This document shows positions 33,464 to 45,526 of a stretch of 64,000 nucleotides of DNA, piece by piece. The notes beneath the pieces were generated by a model that was given only the letters and a program-made list of their open reading frames with translations, ran no database searches and was not told the origin of the DNA. The stretch covers positions 338,666 to 402,665 of the forward strand of contig NZ_QNRQ01000002.1 of assembly GCF_003315175.1 (NCBI RefSeq), given 5' to 3'. Each line of letters starts with the position of its first letter. Position 1 is the stretch's first letter. Both the position numbers and the translations under genes were made by a program. The stretch is from Eoetvoesiella caeni. Lineage in GTDB: Bacteria; Pseudomonadota; Gammaproteobacteria; Burkholderiales; Burkholderiaceae_B.

Positions 33464-34300
33464 TTATAAATTGACTTGGCGGGGCGGCTGGGCAATTGCC
33501 TTGAGCGCCTCTTTCTTGACACGTTTCACCAGCTCATTGCCAAACTCGATATACGCTTTTGCACCACGCGAATTCTTGTCGTAGACCGTTCCTGGCAAGC
33601 CGTGGCTGGGAGCTTCGGCAAGACGCACGTTGCGGGGGATGACGGCCTTGAAGACGCGGTCGCCGAAATGGGTTTCGATTTGCGCAGATACTTGCTGCTG
33701 CAACGTTACGCGCGCGTCGAACATGACACGCAACAGGCCTATGAGCTGAAGATCCGGGTTGATGTTGTTGTGCACGCGCTTGATCGTGTTGACCAGGTCG
33801 GACAAGCCCTCCAGGGCGAAATATTCACACTGCATGGGAATGATCACGCCATGCGCGGAAGCCAGCCCGTTCAAGGTAAGCAACGACAAGGTGGGCGGGC
33901 AGTCGATGAGAATGAAGTCGTATTGGTCCAGAACCAAAGCAATGGCTTGCTTTAGCTGCTGTTCGCGCTGGTCCATCTGGATAAGGTCGATCTCGGCGCC
34001 CGAGAGTTCGCGGTTGGACGGCAGCACATCATAGCCGCCCGCTTCGGAACGAACCCGGGTTTGTTCGATGCTGGCCTCGCCAAGTAGCACTTGGTACAGA
34101 TTGGACTGAACCTTGTTTTTATCGACGCCGCTGCCCATGGTGGCATTGCCCTGGGGATCGAGGTCGATAAGCAATATTTTTTTTCCCAGCGCGGCCAAGG
34201 CCGCCGCCAAGTTTATTGCCGTGGTGGTCTTGCCGACCCCTCCCTTCTGGTTTGCAATGCAAAAGACCTTAGCGATTTCGCCGGCACTATTCTGACTCAT
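33464..34300 (-). CDS. parA: Chromosome partitioning ATPase ParA (Soj)
   Basis: 278 aa. It has a deviant Walker A NQKGGVGKTTTAINL and a Walker B-like FILIDCPPTLSLLT. The ATG at 34300 overlaps the rsmG stop (ATGA), so I prefer it to the longer frame. It acts with ParB and parS in origin segregation. Confidence 0.96.
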   Translation of the reverse strand: MSQNSAGEIAKVFCIANQKGGVGKTTTAINLAAALAALGKKILLIDLDPQGNATMGSGVDKNKVQSNLYQVLLGEASIEQTRVRSEAGGYDVLPSNRELSGAEIDLIQMDQREQQLKQAIALVLDQYDFILIDCPPTLSLLTLNGLASAHGVIIPMQCEYFALEGLSDLVNTIKRVHNNINPDLQLIGLLRVMFDARVTLQQQVSAQIETHFGDRVFKAVIPRNVRLAEAPSHGLPGTVYDKNSRGAKAYIEFGNELVKRVKKEALKAIAQPPRQVNL

Positions 34301-34970
34301 GGGTTTCCTTGACGACTCATCCAGACTAAACAACGTTGGGCATCCAGTTCCGGCACAGCCAACGATTCAATGCGCTCCACGCGCCAATCGGTTTCCTGCT
34401 TGAGGGCCTCGATTTCGGCGACGGGTTCGCGCCCTTTCATTGCCAGCAAGCGACCGCCTTGCGCCGCGTGAGGCCCTGCCAAAACTGCAAAGTCGCGCAA
34501 CGAGGCAAACGCCCGCGAAACCACGATATCGGCGTTGAATGCCGGCAGACTTTCAATGCGGGCATGCACAGCATGCAAATTTGGCAGCCGCAATACGCCG
34601 GACATCTGGCACACGAATGCCATTTTCTTTTCGACCGCATCGACGCAATGCACTTGCCATGACGGAGCCATGGCGGCAAGCACGACGCCCGGAAGCCCAC
34701 CGCCCGAACCCACATCCACAATCGTGGGCGTGAGCGAAACATTAGCATTGCCCAAGGCCCGCCGCAATGGCTCAAATATGGCCAGGCTGTCGAAAATATG
34801 CTGGACCAGCATTTGACTGGCGTCGCGCACTGCTGTCAGGTTGTAGGTGCGATTCCACCGCTGCATTTGCTCTATGTAGGCCAGCATGGCCTGCAATTGG
34901 CTGGGGGTAGCCTGCACCCCCAACTTCAGCGCTGCGTCGCTTAGACGGGCCGCAAAATCGTTCTGTGCCA

Positions 34971-34971
<1 letters not shown>
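34297..34971 (-). CDS. rsmG: 16S rRNA (guanine-527-N7) methyltransferase
   Basis: 224 aa, SAM-dependent, with the motif I region VDVGSGGGLPGVVLAAM and the NLTAVRD segment typical of RsmG (GidB). The ATG overlaps the mnmG TAA by one base. Confidence 0.96.
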
Positions 34972-36887
<1,916 letters not shown>

Positions 36888-36939
36888 TTTTTGCTTGATG
36901 AACAGTAAGAAGGTCTTGATTATACTTCTCGTGCCCAAG

Positions 36940-36955
36940 TGTTTCACGTGAAACA
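36940..36955. promoter_or_regulatory. parS site 1
   Basis: TGTTTCACGTGAAACA, a perfect 16-bp palindrome identical to the parS consensus bound by chromosomal ParB. It lies about 50 bases upstream of the mnmG start. Confidence 0.92.
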
Positions 36956-37069
36956 CGAGCTTAGTTTGTAATAGATGGCTCAGATTGGCCCACGCTCATC
37001 AAAAAACAACAAAGACACATTGTTTCGAAATTTCTGCCTGCCACAAAGTAACGATACCATCCAACACAT

Positions 37070-37085
37070 TGTTCCACGTGAAACA
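37070..37085. promoter_or_regulatory. parS site 2 (one mismatch)
   Basis: TGTTCCACGTGAAACA, one base different from consensus. It is 130 bases from site 1. Confidence 0.8.
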
Positions 37086-37395
37086 AATCAAACAAGTACG
37101 TAATCATTGCCATGCGGACTATTAATCAATATGGCGCGCAGCGGCAACAATAGAATAGGGATTCCCGCTTGCGGGTTTACATAGCCTCTAATGAAATGCC
37201 TGCCCAAACCACATCAGTGCCGCCAGACTCCTGCAACAGGCGACCACACCATAACAGGCATGCAACGAGCACCCGCCTGCTAGCAGCCTTAAGCCGCTCA
37301 CTCCCGCATAGATCGCACAGCTAATATATATAGGCATCAGCAGGCTGCTACCATCGAAATGGCAATGCACCTTGCATACGTAAGAATGACATGAG

Positions 37396-37411
37396 TGTTT
37401 CACGTGAAACA
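37396..37411. promoter_or_regulatory. parS site 3
   Basis: TGTTTCACGTGAAACA, a second perfect consensus site, 326 bases from site 2. Confidence 0.92.
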
Positions 37412-37706
37412 CAGGGGCGGCAGGTGTGACTGAACACAAGCGCTAAATGCAAACACTTAGACCAGCCGCGTCGTATCCGTCCATACACCAGGACCTGGCG
37501 AAAACATTCCATGAAGACCTAACCGAGTCATATATATGAACAGAAAGGCTTTGACTTCCATCACGTCCCGTCCGCCTACCAGGCTTGCATAATCCACCCC
37601 GGGCAAACACTGCAACGAAAACATCATTAAATCCAACAGCCACGCCAGTTAACAAAACACAGTCAGAATTCCGTTTTAATGTTCGGGATAACGTAATGAG
37701 CATACC

Positions 37707-37913
37707 TGTGGGTAAACATGTGAATAACCCGGTGAACTCTTATGTACAAATTGGGGATAACTTGCTGCAATGCAGAAAGCTCAAATCCGTCTCTGCACAA
37801 GTATGCTTAACCTGAGTTCCCCATAAGCAGCAAATCCGCCGGCGCCAAGCCCTATGTCTCTGGCAACCGTCTACAACGCGAAGCGAACCCGCTGTGTATA
37901 ACTTTGTGCATAA
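37707..37913 (+). other. Cluster of DnaA-box-like 9-mers
   Basis: All have the same orientation (complement of TTATNCACA): TGTGGGTAA 37707-37715 (one mismatch), TGTGAATAA 37719-37727, TGGGGATAA 37752-37760 (one mismatch), TGTGTATAA 37893-37901 and TGTGCATAA 37905-37913. The first two and the last two pairs are each offset by exactly 12 bases. This is a likely DnaA-binding part of an origin. Confidence 0.6.
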
Positions 37914-37989
37914 GTCGGTGGAAACACGCTATCATTTGGCGTCCGTACGACTGGTCGCACGCCAGGAATCAAACTTGGCAGCTAAACGA

Positions 37990-38015
37990 AAAACGCCCCA
38001 ACAAAGTGGGGCGTT
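37990..38015 (-). terminator. Terminator after the csp gene
   Basis: aacgcccca (37992-38000) pairs with tggggcgtt (38007-38015). On the minus strand the stem is followed by a run of Ts. It lies 40 bases past the csp stop. Confidence 0.8.
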
Positions 38016-38054
38016 ACGTAATTTGTGCGACTAGCCACACAAATCAGGCGGCAA

Positions 38055-38261
38055 TTACACGGGGCGAATTGCCGCTGCTTGTGGGCCTTTAGGGCCGTCT
38101 TTTACTTCGAACTCAACTTCTTGACCTTCGTTGAGGCTGCGGTAGCCGCGACCTTCAATTTCCGAAAAGTGAGCGAATACATCGGCTCCGCCTTCGTCTG
38201 GGGTAATGAAACCAAAACCCTTGTCAGCGTTGAACCATTTAACTTTGCCCTTCTGAGCCAT
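38055..38261 (-). CDS. cspA: Cold-shock domain protein
   Basis: 68 aa from the ATG at 38261 ([35 protein letters not shown]), with both RNA-binding motifs KGFGFI and VFAHF. A single-stranded nucleic-acid chaperone. The open frame upstream (to 38348) is untranslated leader. The long AT-rich leader is typical of this family. Confidence 0.96.
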   Translation of the reverse strand: MAQKGKVKWFNADKGFGFITPDEGGADVFAHFSEIEGRGYRSLNEGQEVEFEVKDGPKGPQAAAIRPV

Positions 38262-38570
38262 AATGTGTAGCGTCCAAAAAAATAAACAAAAGTGCAATGA
38301 ACCAAGACGCCTACACAAACCAAAATAAGTTTTGCTAACAGACATCAATTTAAAAATTGAAGCCTTGTAAGACCTTTAATACCAAGACTTGCATACGGCT
38401 TGTTTCAAATACAGGTGTGAGCATACCTACAGGCCATCGCATTTTCAAATAGTTATTAACCCCAATGTGGTTTTTTTTCATCAACCGCGGTTAATGACCT
38501 GGAAACCGTATAACACTTGGACACACAGGTACTTTTTAATTCAAAACATAAAACTCAAGCGATTATTACA
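38262..38570. other. Divergent intergenic region between csp and the aminotransferase
   Basis: 309 bases, AT-rich, holding the leader of csp on the minus strand and the upstream region of the aminotransferase on the plus strand. A T8 run lies at 38471-38478. I see no gene and no convincing promoter pair that I would defend. Confidence 0.5.
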
Positions 38571-39740
38571 ATGAATTTTCAATCCAAGCTACCCAACGTC
38601 GGGACCACAATTTTTACCACCATGAGCCAATTGGCTTTGCAACACCAAGCCATAAATCTGGGCCAAGGGTTTCCAGACTTCAGCCCCGACCCCAAGCTGA
38701 TAGGCCTGGTACACGAGGCTATGCTGCAGGGCCATAATCAGTACCCGGCCATGCCGGGCGTTCCGGCACTGCGCGAACAAATAAGCCTTAAGGTCAACAA
38801 GCTGTATGACCACAGCTACAACCCGGAGACCGAAGTAACCATAACCAGCGGCGCAACCGAAGCCTTGATGTGTTCGATCCTGGCTTTGGTCAGAAGCGGG
38901 GATGAAGTCATTGTTATTGAACCGGTATACGACCTGTATATACCGGCAATTGAACTAGCCGGAGGTACTCCTGTTGTCGTTCCTATGCTGGCCCCCGATG
39001 CACAGCATGGCAACTACAGAGTCGACTGGCAACGGGTTCGAGATGCCATCAATGCTAAAACCCGGATGCTGGTGTTGAACTTCCCTCATAACCCCACGGG
39101 AATCATTCTTACCGAAAATGATCTGGATATTCTGGAGGCCATCGTAGCCGATTCGGGTGTCTTCATTTTGTCCGACGAAGTGTACGAACACATCGTGTTT
39201 GGCAATGCATTGCATTGCAGCATGGCCAAGCGCAGCGCTTTGATCGAGCGTTCGATCATTGTTTCTTCGTTCGGCAAGACCTACCACGCCACTGGTTGGA
39301 AACTTGGGTATTGTCTGGCAACAGCCACGGTCATGCACGAAATAAGAAAAGTTCATCAATTTACGGTCTTTACTGTGTACTCGCCGATGCAATATGCAAT
39401 GGCTCAATTCCTGCAAGATCCTGCGCCCTATACCGAGTTGTCACGTTTTTACGAGTCGAAGCGCGATTACTTGGCTAACGGTTTAAAAAATTCCCGGTTC
39501 AAACCGTTGCTTAGCCAAGGTACTTTCTTCCTGCTTGCCGATTACAGCGGGATATCGACTGAACCTGAAGCGGTGTTTGTCAGGCAATTGACGGTAGAAC
39601 ATGGTGTAACGGCCATTCCTATGTCGGCCTTTTATCAAAACCCCGATGCCGCCGAGTCCAACCACCAACTTATCCGACTTTGTTTTGCCAAGGAAAATGC
39701 AACCTTGGATGCGGCTTTGGATCGATTGAAAGAGCTTTGA
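38571..39740 (+). CDS. Pyridoxal-phosphate aminotransferase, methionine aminotransferase (YbdL) type
   Basis: 389 aa, fold-type I aminotransferase. It follows the E. coli YbdL pattern closely from the start (SKLPNVGTTIFTTMSQLALQHQAINLGQGFPDF). The PLP lysine is in SSFGKTYHATGWKLGY and the aspartate in ILSDEVYEHI. YbdL prefers methionine and some aromatic amino acids. The start at 38571 removes an 18-residue upstream extension that has no homology. It is one of the few plus-strand genes. Confidence 0.87.
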   Translation: MNFQSKLPNVGTTIFTTMSQLALQHQAINLGQGFPDFSPDPKLIGLVHEAMLQGHNQYPAMPGVPALREQISLKVNKLYDHSYNPETEVTITSGATEALMCSILALVRSGDEVIVIEPVYDLYIPAIELAGGTPVVVPMLAPDAQHGNYRVDWQRVRDAINAKTRMLVLNFPHNPTGIILTENDLDILEAIVADSGVFILSDEVYEHIVFGNALHCSMAKRSALIERSIIVSSFGKTYHATGWKLGYCLATATVMHEIRKVHQFTVFTVYSPMQYAMAQFLQDPAPYTELSRFYESKRDYLANGLKNSRFKPLLSQGTFFLLADYSGISTEPEAVFVRQLTVEHGVTAIPMSAFYQNPDAAESNHQLIRLCFAKENATLDAALDRLKEL

Positions 39741-40408
39741 GCAAGTGAGAAGTAATTGGATGGAACGAAGTATAGGCCAGGATTTGTTTTTTTTTGTTGG
39801 CTGTCTGGCGCTGGAAAAAGAAGGAGTGTTTAAAGTTCTTATCTTTTCTTTATATATACTTGGTAATAATTATGGGTGTCTGGGGATAAGTGGAACAACG
39901 TAAAAATCATCTTTGGTCTCATGGAGTTAGAGCTGATTTTTTGCCAGCATAAGTCGGCTTTTTACAAAGGATGGATTCTGAACAACTTTTGAAGGCCTGA
40001 AAAACAAGACAGTTGTTCGCGTTATGTCCACAGCCTGTCCACAATCCCTTTGCCAGAGCTTATCCACAACGTAATAAATTGTAAATTCTTTGTTTCGACG
40101 GTCGTTTCGCGGTCTTTTAAACTGGAAATGCGCCGACGCCGGTGATTTCGGATGTGGTACGACGAAGGGGATTCGTTTTCCATACCGCAACGAGATCTTT
40201 GGCTCAAGATTGAAAACCAGGAATGCTGGGCCGTGTTGCGCACCCGTCATTAGTCATGCGCGGCTATGGGCTTGGCGTAGATGCACAAGGCGGCTGTATG
40301 CCGCAAGGCTGGAGCGTCGGTTGCGGCCGCGTTGCAGGCCGTGAAGGGGTCAACAAGTGGGTAGAGAGGGAAGAGGGGGCATGCGGGCCGTCAAGCCCGT
40401 TGGGGCCC
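39741..40408. other. Gene-free 670-bp region with AT-rich stretch and DnaA-box-like motifs
   Basis: No supported gene. Positions 39780-39880 are strongly AT-rich (T8 run, ttcttTATATATacttggtaataattat). Next to it are TGGGGATAA at 39881-39889 (one mismatch to a DnaA box) and a perfect TTATCCACA at 40060-40068. The short frames here look like chance. The right half is GC-rich without a visible signal. Confidence 0.45.
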
Positions 40409-41467
40409 CTAAAACGGCTTGGTGGTAAGCGTTTCGCCGGTATCGAATACCAGCCGGCTTTCAGGCCATTGCAAGGCGGCCAATTTGTAGCGGGACTCGC
40501 TTACGCTGCGGTGTGCCTTGCGGTCGCGCCAGCGTGCTCCTACCGAATAGTCAATACAAAAGACATTATGCAATTTGCCATGCCAGGTGGTGGGAGGGAT
40601 ATTGCGGAATAGCTGGCTATAACGGGGCGCCTGTTCGAAATTTCGGGGTTTGATCAGGCGCCAGTAATGGCCAATAACGACCGGAGTTTTCTCTTCGTAA
40701 TTGTCCCACCAGTTGACCCGGTCGGAGAATCGCCAACGGTTCCCGGCAAAGAACGCGGTTTCAGCCTGTTGTTCCACACCCGAGGTCAGGACTTTCAGTG
40801 GGTTGACCATTTGTTGGGTTGCTTCGTATTCGGCTATGGCGTGCAGAAATGGCGGGGGATTTTTTTCGTCTTCGAGTTGGGCGGCCCAGTGGGTTTTTTC
40901 CGCCTGATAACGTTCGTACAGGCCCGAGGCTTCGGCGGCCGATTGCGCGGCATATTCCCAGGCTTTATATTGCTCGGCGATGGTGCCGATAGGCAGCCCT
41001 TGAATGGCCTTGACGGCCGGAGTGCTCCAGGCCGCATGAACCACGCGGATATCTTCCCGAACAAGTGCAGCCGGCAAGCTTCCCAGGAAATCGCGGACGG
41101 CTTGGCGGCGTTCGGGCGGCGTGCGTTGAAACGGCGCATAATTTTTCAGGTCGGCGGTGTAGCGTTCGTCGAAAAACCAGCCCGAACCGTCCTTGATGTC
41201 GTCTATCAGGAGATTGATTTCGTGATTGCCGAGTATTGAATAGGCGTTGCCTGTTTCGATCAGCGCCTGTACCAGTTGTATCACTCCGTCGCTGTCGGGC
41301 CCGCGGTCGACAAGGTCGCCGATAAACACCAATTTGCGATGCTGCGGATGGTTTCCGCAAGCGTCGTACCCCAATTGTTGCATCAGGGTTTGCAATGCGG
41401 TCAGTTCGCCGTGGATGTCTCCGACTATATCCAGTGGATTGTCGGGCAGGTTCTTAATTAAATGCAT
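40409..41467 (-). CDS. Calcineurin-like metallophosphatase
   Basis: 352 aa. The metal-binding motifs of the PPP/ApaH family are all present near the N-terminus: DIVGDIHGE (about 13-21), FIGDLVDRG (about 48-56) and ILGNHEIN (about 78-85), with later His residues (VVHAAW, VIGHYWR). Longer than ApaH, with an inserted helical middle part (about 170-220). Substrate unknown; a nucleotide or protein phosphatase is possible. It is 11 bases downstream of the ureG stop, so it may be read as the last gene of the urease operon. Confidence 0.82.
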   Translation of the reverse strand: MHLIKNLPDNPLDIVGDIHGELTALQTLMQQLGYDACGNHPQHRKLVFIGDLVDRGPDSDGVIQLVQALIETGNAYSILGNHEINLLIDDIKDGSGWFFDERYTADLKNYAPFQRTPPERRQAVRDFLGSLPAALVREDIRVVHAAWSTPAVKAIQGLPIGTIAEQYKAWEYAAQSAAEASGLYERYQAEKTHWAAQLEDEKNPPPFLHAIAEYEATQQMVNPLKVLTSGVEQQAETAFFAGNRWRFSDRVNWWDNYEEKTPVVIGHYWRLIKPRNFEQAPRYSQLFRNIPPTTWHGKLHNVFCIDYSVGARWRDRKAHRSVSESRYKLAALQWPESRLVFDTGETLTTKPF

Positions 41468-41478
41468 TCATTCAAGTT

Positions 41479-42141
41479 TTAGTGTTTGTTTGAAAATAAT
41501 CCATTTTTTTCAATAAAGGAAATAACCTGGTCCAGGCCGATGTTCTTTTTAAGATCGCACATGACGAAAGGGCGATCCAAGCGCATGCGCCTGGCGTCCT
41601 GTTCCATGATGTCGAGCGATGCTCCGACATAAGGCGCAAGGTCGATTTTATTGATGATGAGCAGGTCCGACTTGGTAATGCCGGGGCCACCCTTGCGCGG
41701 GATTTTCTCGCCGGCGGCTACATCAATGACATAAATAGTCAGGTCGGATAATTCGGGGCTGAATGTGGCTGCCAGATTGTCGCCGCCCGATTCAATGAAG
41801 ACGATATCGGCGTCGGGAAACTTCACCAGCATGCGATCGATGGCTTCCAGGTTGATGGAGGCATCTTCGCGGATAGCCGTATGCGGGCAACCGCCGGTTT
41901 CCACACCCATGATGCGCTCGGGCGGCAAGGCCCCCGATATGGTCAGCAGGCGCTGGTCTTCTTTGGTGTAAATGTCGTTGGTAATGGCCACCAGGTCGTA
42001 TTCAGGCGACATTTTTTTGCACAGCATTTCAAGCAAGGTGGTTTTGCCGGATCCGACCGGGCCGCCGACCCCTACGCGCAACGGAGGCAGAGATTTTGTG
42101 CGTGCGGCGCGGGTTTGGCTTGCAAAAGTAGCGGTGTTCAT
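41479..42141 (-). CDS. ureG: Urease accessory GTPase UreG
   Basis: 220 aa from the ATG at 42141. P-loop [15 protein letters not shown], nickel-related [26 protein letters not shown] and the G4 motif [11 protein letters not shown]. It drives GTP-dependent nickel insertion into urease. Last of the ure genes. Confidence 0.96.
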   Translation of the reverse strand: MNTATFASQTRAARTKSLPPLRVGVGGPVGSGKTTLLEMLCKKMSPEYDLVAITNDIYTKEDQRLLTISGALPPERIMGVETGGCPHTAIREDASINLEAIDRMLVKFPDADIVFIESGGDNLAATFSPELSDLTIYVIDVAAGEKIPRKGGPGITKSDLLIINKIDLAPYVGASLDIMEQDARRMRLDRPFVMCDLKKNIGLDQVISFIEKNGLFSNKH

Positions 42142-42151
42142 GAAGATGCCT

Positions 42152-42841
42152 TTAAGAACGAAACAGACGGGAATACTGGGTTTCGTGCCGGGACGACAAA
42201 ATGGAAAACTGCGGCGCCAGCGTGGCCAGTCTTGGGGGAGTGGCAAGCGCGCGGTCCGTGGCTTGCAGCACGATATCGGGTATTAGCTGCCGAGCCTTGT
42301 TCAGAATACGCTGCCCGGCGACCTGCCCCAGCGGTACGGCCTTGATTGCGGCCATTACCTGGTTTTCGAGCCAAGTGAACAAATAGGCCGTCAGGCCGTC
42401 CAGTTTGTCCATTTGCAGTACATGCGCGCAAAATGCGTGGGCATAGGGCAAGGTAATCGATGACGCGGATGAAAGCAGTGTTCGTGTGCCTTCGTCGCCC
42501 CATTGTAAATCCGAAGCCAATTTGGCCAAAGACCAACCCATTTGTTCGGTTTCCAGCCGTGCTTCGCGGGTTTCGCGCGAGGCAAGAAACCATTGATTCC
42601 ATGCAAGCGCTTCAGTGTGCTCTTTGCCGGCCCAGGCGTCAAAGAGCAATAGCCATATGGGCGCTTCGCATTGCGCTATGACGATTTGCAATTGGTCTGC
42701 GATCCAGCCGAGTGCGCCGGCTTCATCGACAACAATTCTATGTTCGACCGCGGCTTCGAAAGCTTGCGAATAGCTGAAGCCGCCTATAGGCAGGGTAGGC
42801 GAAGCAAGTTGCAAAATAGCGGTAAGCCGTTGGTTGTCCAT
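42152..42841 (-). CDS. ureF: Urease accessory protein UreF
   Basis: 229 aa ([34 protein letters not shown]), the typical UreF opening. It forms the UreD-UreF-UreG activation complex. It is 9-10 bases from both neighbours. Confidence 0.95.
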   Translation of the reverse strand: MDNQRLTAILQLASPTLPIGGFSYSQAFEAAVEHRIVVDEAGALGWIADQLQIVIAQCEAPIWLLLFDAWAGKEHTEALAWNQWFLASRETREARLETEQMGWSLAKLASDLQWGDEGTRTLLSSASSITLPYAHAFCAHVLQMDKLDGLTAYLFTWLENQVMAAIKAVPLGQVAGQRILNKARQLIPDIVLQATDRALATPPRLATLAPQFSILSSRHETQYSRLFRS

Positions 42842-42850
42842 CGACCCGGC

Positions 42851-43453
42851 TTACTTGTGCGAATGTTTGTGGTCATGACCGTGAGCGTGGCCATGACCGG
42901 CGCCATGTGCTTGATCGTGACTATGCGCATGTCCATGGTCGTGCGCCTTGTAGGCGTCTTGAGCCAGGGCGTAGTCTTCGGCAAAGGTTTCGTCGTGCCC
43001 GTGCTTGTGGCCGCCGCCGTAAGCGCCGGTTTCGGGTTCGAAAGGCTGTTCGACCGCTACGGCCGAAACGCCGCCCATGCGTTCAAGCATGTCCACCAGC
43101 ACGGGGTCGTATTCCAGGTGCAGGTAGTCGGGACCGATTTCCAGCAAAATATGGCGATTGCCAAGATGATACGCGGCGCGGGCCAGTTGCTGGGCGGTTT
43201 TTGCGGTGACGCGCAAAACAGGTTCGTTGGCGGCCTGCACCACAATGAATTGGCCATCGTCGGCCAGCAGCAGGTCGCCTTCGCGCAAAACGGTTCCGTG
43301 CGGTAATGCCAGGCCGACTTCTTCGCCGGTGGTGAGTTGCAGTTTTTGCCGGCTGCGGCGTCTGGCCTCCAGGGAAAGGACTGCGCTTGGCGCATTATTC
43401 CAGAGAGCCCTGGCGACTTTTCCGGCAGGCAGGTATTTTTGAACGATGCGCAT
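42851..43453 (-). CDS. ureE: Urease nickel metallochaperone UreE with His-rich tail
   Basis: 200 aa from the ATG at 43453 (MRIVQKYLPAGKVAR). The peptide-binding and metal-binding domains are followed by a C-terminal tail of about 50 residues rich in His, Gly and Asp (HKHGHDE... HDHGHAHSHDQAHGAGHGHAHGHDHKHSHK in parts). This points to strong nickel storage. The open frame upstream of 43453 lies inside ureC. Confidence 0.95.
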   Translation of the reverse strand: MRIVQKYLPAGKVARALWNNAPSAVLSLEARRRSRQKLQLTTGEEVGLALPHGTVLREGDLLLADDGQFIVVQAANEPVLRVTAKTAQQLARAAYHLGNRHILLEIGPDYLHLEYDPVLVDMLERMGGVSAVAVEQPFEPETGAYGGGHKHGHDETFAEDYALAQDAYKAHDHGHAHSHDQAHGAGHGHAHGHDHKHSHK

Positions 43454-43455
43454 AA

Positions 43456-45171
43456 TCAAAAAAGAAAATAACGTTGTGCCATGGGCAGGGTCTGGGCTGG
43501 TTCGCAGGTAAGCAATTGGCCATCGGCAACGACCTGGTATGTTTGCGGGTCGACGGTAATATGCGGCAGCCAGGTATTGCGTACCATGTCTTTCTTGCCC
43601 ACTGTTCGGCAGCCGTGTACGGGTTCGAGGGTTTTGACCAGGCCCAGGCTTTGTATGGTGGGATTGTCGTACCCGGCCTGGGACAGAAAGGTAATGGAGG
43701 TCTTTAGCCCTTTGCCGTAGGCGCCGTACATCAGGCGCGACATAACCGGCTGAGGCGTGGAAATGGAAGCGCCGAAGTCGCCGCTGGAGGCCAGCGCGAT
43801 CATTCCTCCTTTTAGCACCATATACGTTTTTACGCCGAAGAATGCCGGGCGCCATATGACGATGTCGGCCAGCTTGCCGACTTCGATGGAACCCACTTTA
43901 TGGGCGATGCCATGAGCCACGGCCGGGTTGATGGTGTATTTGGCAATGTAGCGCTTGATGCGCTCGTTATCGGCACGGGCGCTGTCGCCTTCAAGTGCGC
44001 CGCGTTGGGCTTTCATTTTGTCGGCGGTTTGCCAGGTTCGCAATACGACTTCGCCCACGCGGCCCATGGCTTGCGAGTCGGAGCTCATGATGGAGAACGC
44101 GCCCAGATCGTGCAGGATGTCTTCGGCGGCAATGGTCTCGCGCCGGATGCGGCTTTCGGCAAAGGCCAGGTCTTCGGCCAAAGAGGGGTCAAGATGATGG
44201 CAAACCATCAGCATATCGAGATGCTCGTCGATGGTGTTGCGGGTGAAAGGCATGGTTGGATTGGTGGAGGCCGGCAAGACATTGGGCATCCCGGCGGCCC
44301 GGATGATGTCGGGCGCATGCCCGCCGCCCGCGCCTTCGGTGTGGAAGCTGTGGATGGTGCGGCCCTTGAAGGCCTTGAAAGTGTCTTCAACGAAACCGCT
44401 TTCGTTCAGCGTGTCGCTATGAATGGCAACCTGAATGTCCATTTTGTCGGCAACGGTCAGGCAGGTGTCGATGGCGGCGGGTGTGGTGCCCCAGTCTTCA
44501 TGTAATTTAAGGCCGATCACGCCGGCGTTGACCTGTTCGATCAGCGGCCCCTGGGTGCTGACATTGCCTTTGCCCAACAAACCGATATTGATGGGGAAGG
44601 CGTCGAGCGCCGACAGCATGGAATGGATGTGCCAGGGGCCGGGCGTGCAGGTGGTGGCCAGTGTTCCCGTGGCTGGCCCGGTGCCGCCGCCGATGAAGGT
44701 GGTCGTTCCGGTGGCAAGGGCTTCTTTGGTTTGTTCGGGACTGATGAAATGCACGTGGGTGTCGATGGCGCCGGCCGTGATGATCATGCCTTCGCCGGCA
44801 ATGACCTCGGTTGCGGGCCCGATGACAATGGTAATGCCGGGTTGCACGTCGGGATTGCCGGCCTTGCCTATGCCGCTGATATGGCCGTTCTTGATACCGA
44901 TATCGGCTTTGACGATGCCGGTTACGGCATCGATGATAAGCGCATTGGTAATGACTGTATCGACGCAATCGGCGCTCATGCGCTGGCTTTGGCCCATGCC
45001 GTCGCGTATGACTTTGCCGCCGCCGAACTTGACCTCTTCGCCAAATATCGTGAAGTCCTTTTCGACTTCAGCAAGCAATTGGGTGTCGGCCAGGCGGATG
45101 CGGTCGCCGGCCCCGTTGGCCGTGGTGGGGCCGAACATTTCCGCATAGGCGCGGCGAGACATCGTAGTCAT
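43456..45171 (-). CDS. ureC: Urease alpha (catalytic) subunit
   Basis: 571 aa. The carbamylated nickel-bridging lysine is in [12 protein letters not shown], the flap cysteine in [13 protein letters not shown], and metal-binding histidines in HVHFISPEQ and [10 protein letters not shown]. It hydrolyses urea to ammonia and carbamate. The start overlaps the ureB stop (TAATG). Confidence 0.98.
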   Translation of the reverse strand: MTTMSRRAYAEMFGPTTANGAGDRIRLADTQLLAEVEKDFTIFGEEVKFGGGKVIRDGMGQSQRMSADCVDTVITNALIIDAVTGIVKADIGIKNGHISGIGKAGNPDVQPGITIVIGPATEVIAGEGMIITAGAIDTHVHFISPEQTKEALATGTTTFIGGGTGPATGTLATTCTPGPWHIHSMLSALDAFPINIGLLGKGNVSTQGPLIEQVNAGVIGLKLHEDWGTTPAAIDTCLTVADKMDIQVAIHSDTLNESGFVEDTFKAFKGRTIHSFHTEGAGGGHAPDIIRAAGMPNVLPASTNPTMPFTRNTIDEHLDMLMVCHHLDPSLAEDLAFAESRIRRETIAAEDILHDLGAFSIMSSDSQAMGRVGEVVLRTWQTADKMKAQRGALEGDSARADNERIKRYIAKYTINPAVAHGIAHKVGSIEVGKLADIVIWRPAFFGVKTYMVLKGGMIALASSGDFGASISTPQPVMSRLMYGAYGKGLKTSITFLSQAGYDNPTIQSLGLVKTLEPVHGCRTVGKKDMVRNTWLPHITVDPQTYQVVADGQLLTCEPAQTLPMAQRYFLF

Positions 45172-45476
45172 TAAAGTGCCCCCATGATTTTGCCGTTGAA
45201 GCCGTAGACTTTGCGGTCGCCCGAAAACTGGATCAGTTCGACGGTTCGCCGTTGTCCGGGTTCGAAGCGCACGGCCATGCCGGCGGCAATATTAAGCCGC
45301 GAGCCGCGGGCAAGCTCTCGGTCGAACTGCAATGCGTCGTTGACTTCGGCAAAGTGATAGTGCGAACCCACTTGTACGGGTCTGTCGCCGGTATTGACGA
45401 CGCTGATGGTGGTGCTGGGCCTGTCGCTGTTGAGTTCGATTTCGCCGGGTTCGGCAATAATTTCGCCAGGTATCAT
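45171..45476 (-). CDS. ureB: Urease beta subunit
   Basis: 101 aa ([46 protein letters not shown]), with the family signature [11 protein letters not shown]. It is a separate subunit, as in most proteobacteria. Confidence 0.97.
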   Translation of the reverse strand: MIPGEIIAEPGEIELNSDRPSTTISVVNTGDRPVQVGSHYHFAEVNDALQFDRELARGSRLNIAAGMAVRFEPGQRRTVELIQFSGDRKVYGFNGKIMGAL

Positions 45477-45526
45477 TTTTTCTGTCCAAAGGGAAGGCGC
45501 GTGAATATTGGGAATTACAGGTGGGT

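Larger units (their letters stand above)
36888..38054. other. 1.17-kb non-coding region, candidate replication origin
   Basis: No credible gene is seen between mnmG and the csp gene. The stretch contains three parS-like sites (36940, 37070, 37396) and five DnaA-box-like 9-mers between 37707 and 37913. AT-rich patches lie around 37620-37690. In Bordetella, as I recall, the origin lies beside mnmG. Origin function is inferred from these motifs. The switch in gene strand at rpmH/dnaA is a competing signal. Confidence 0.55.

Noticed and set aside
36888-36956. N-terminal extension of MnmG beginning MFHVKH
   Set aside because: These codons are the parS palindrome and its flank. Homologues start at MIYPDEF-like residues.
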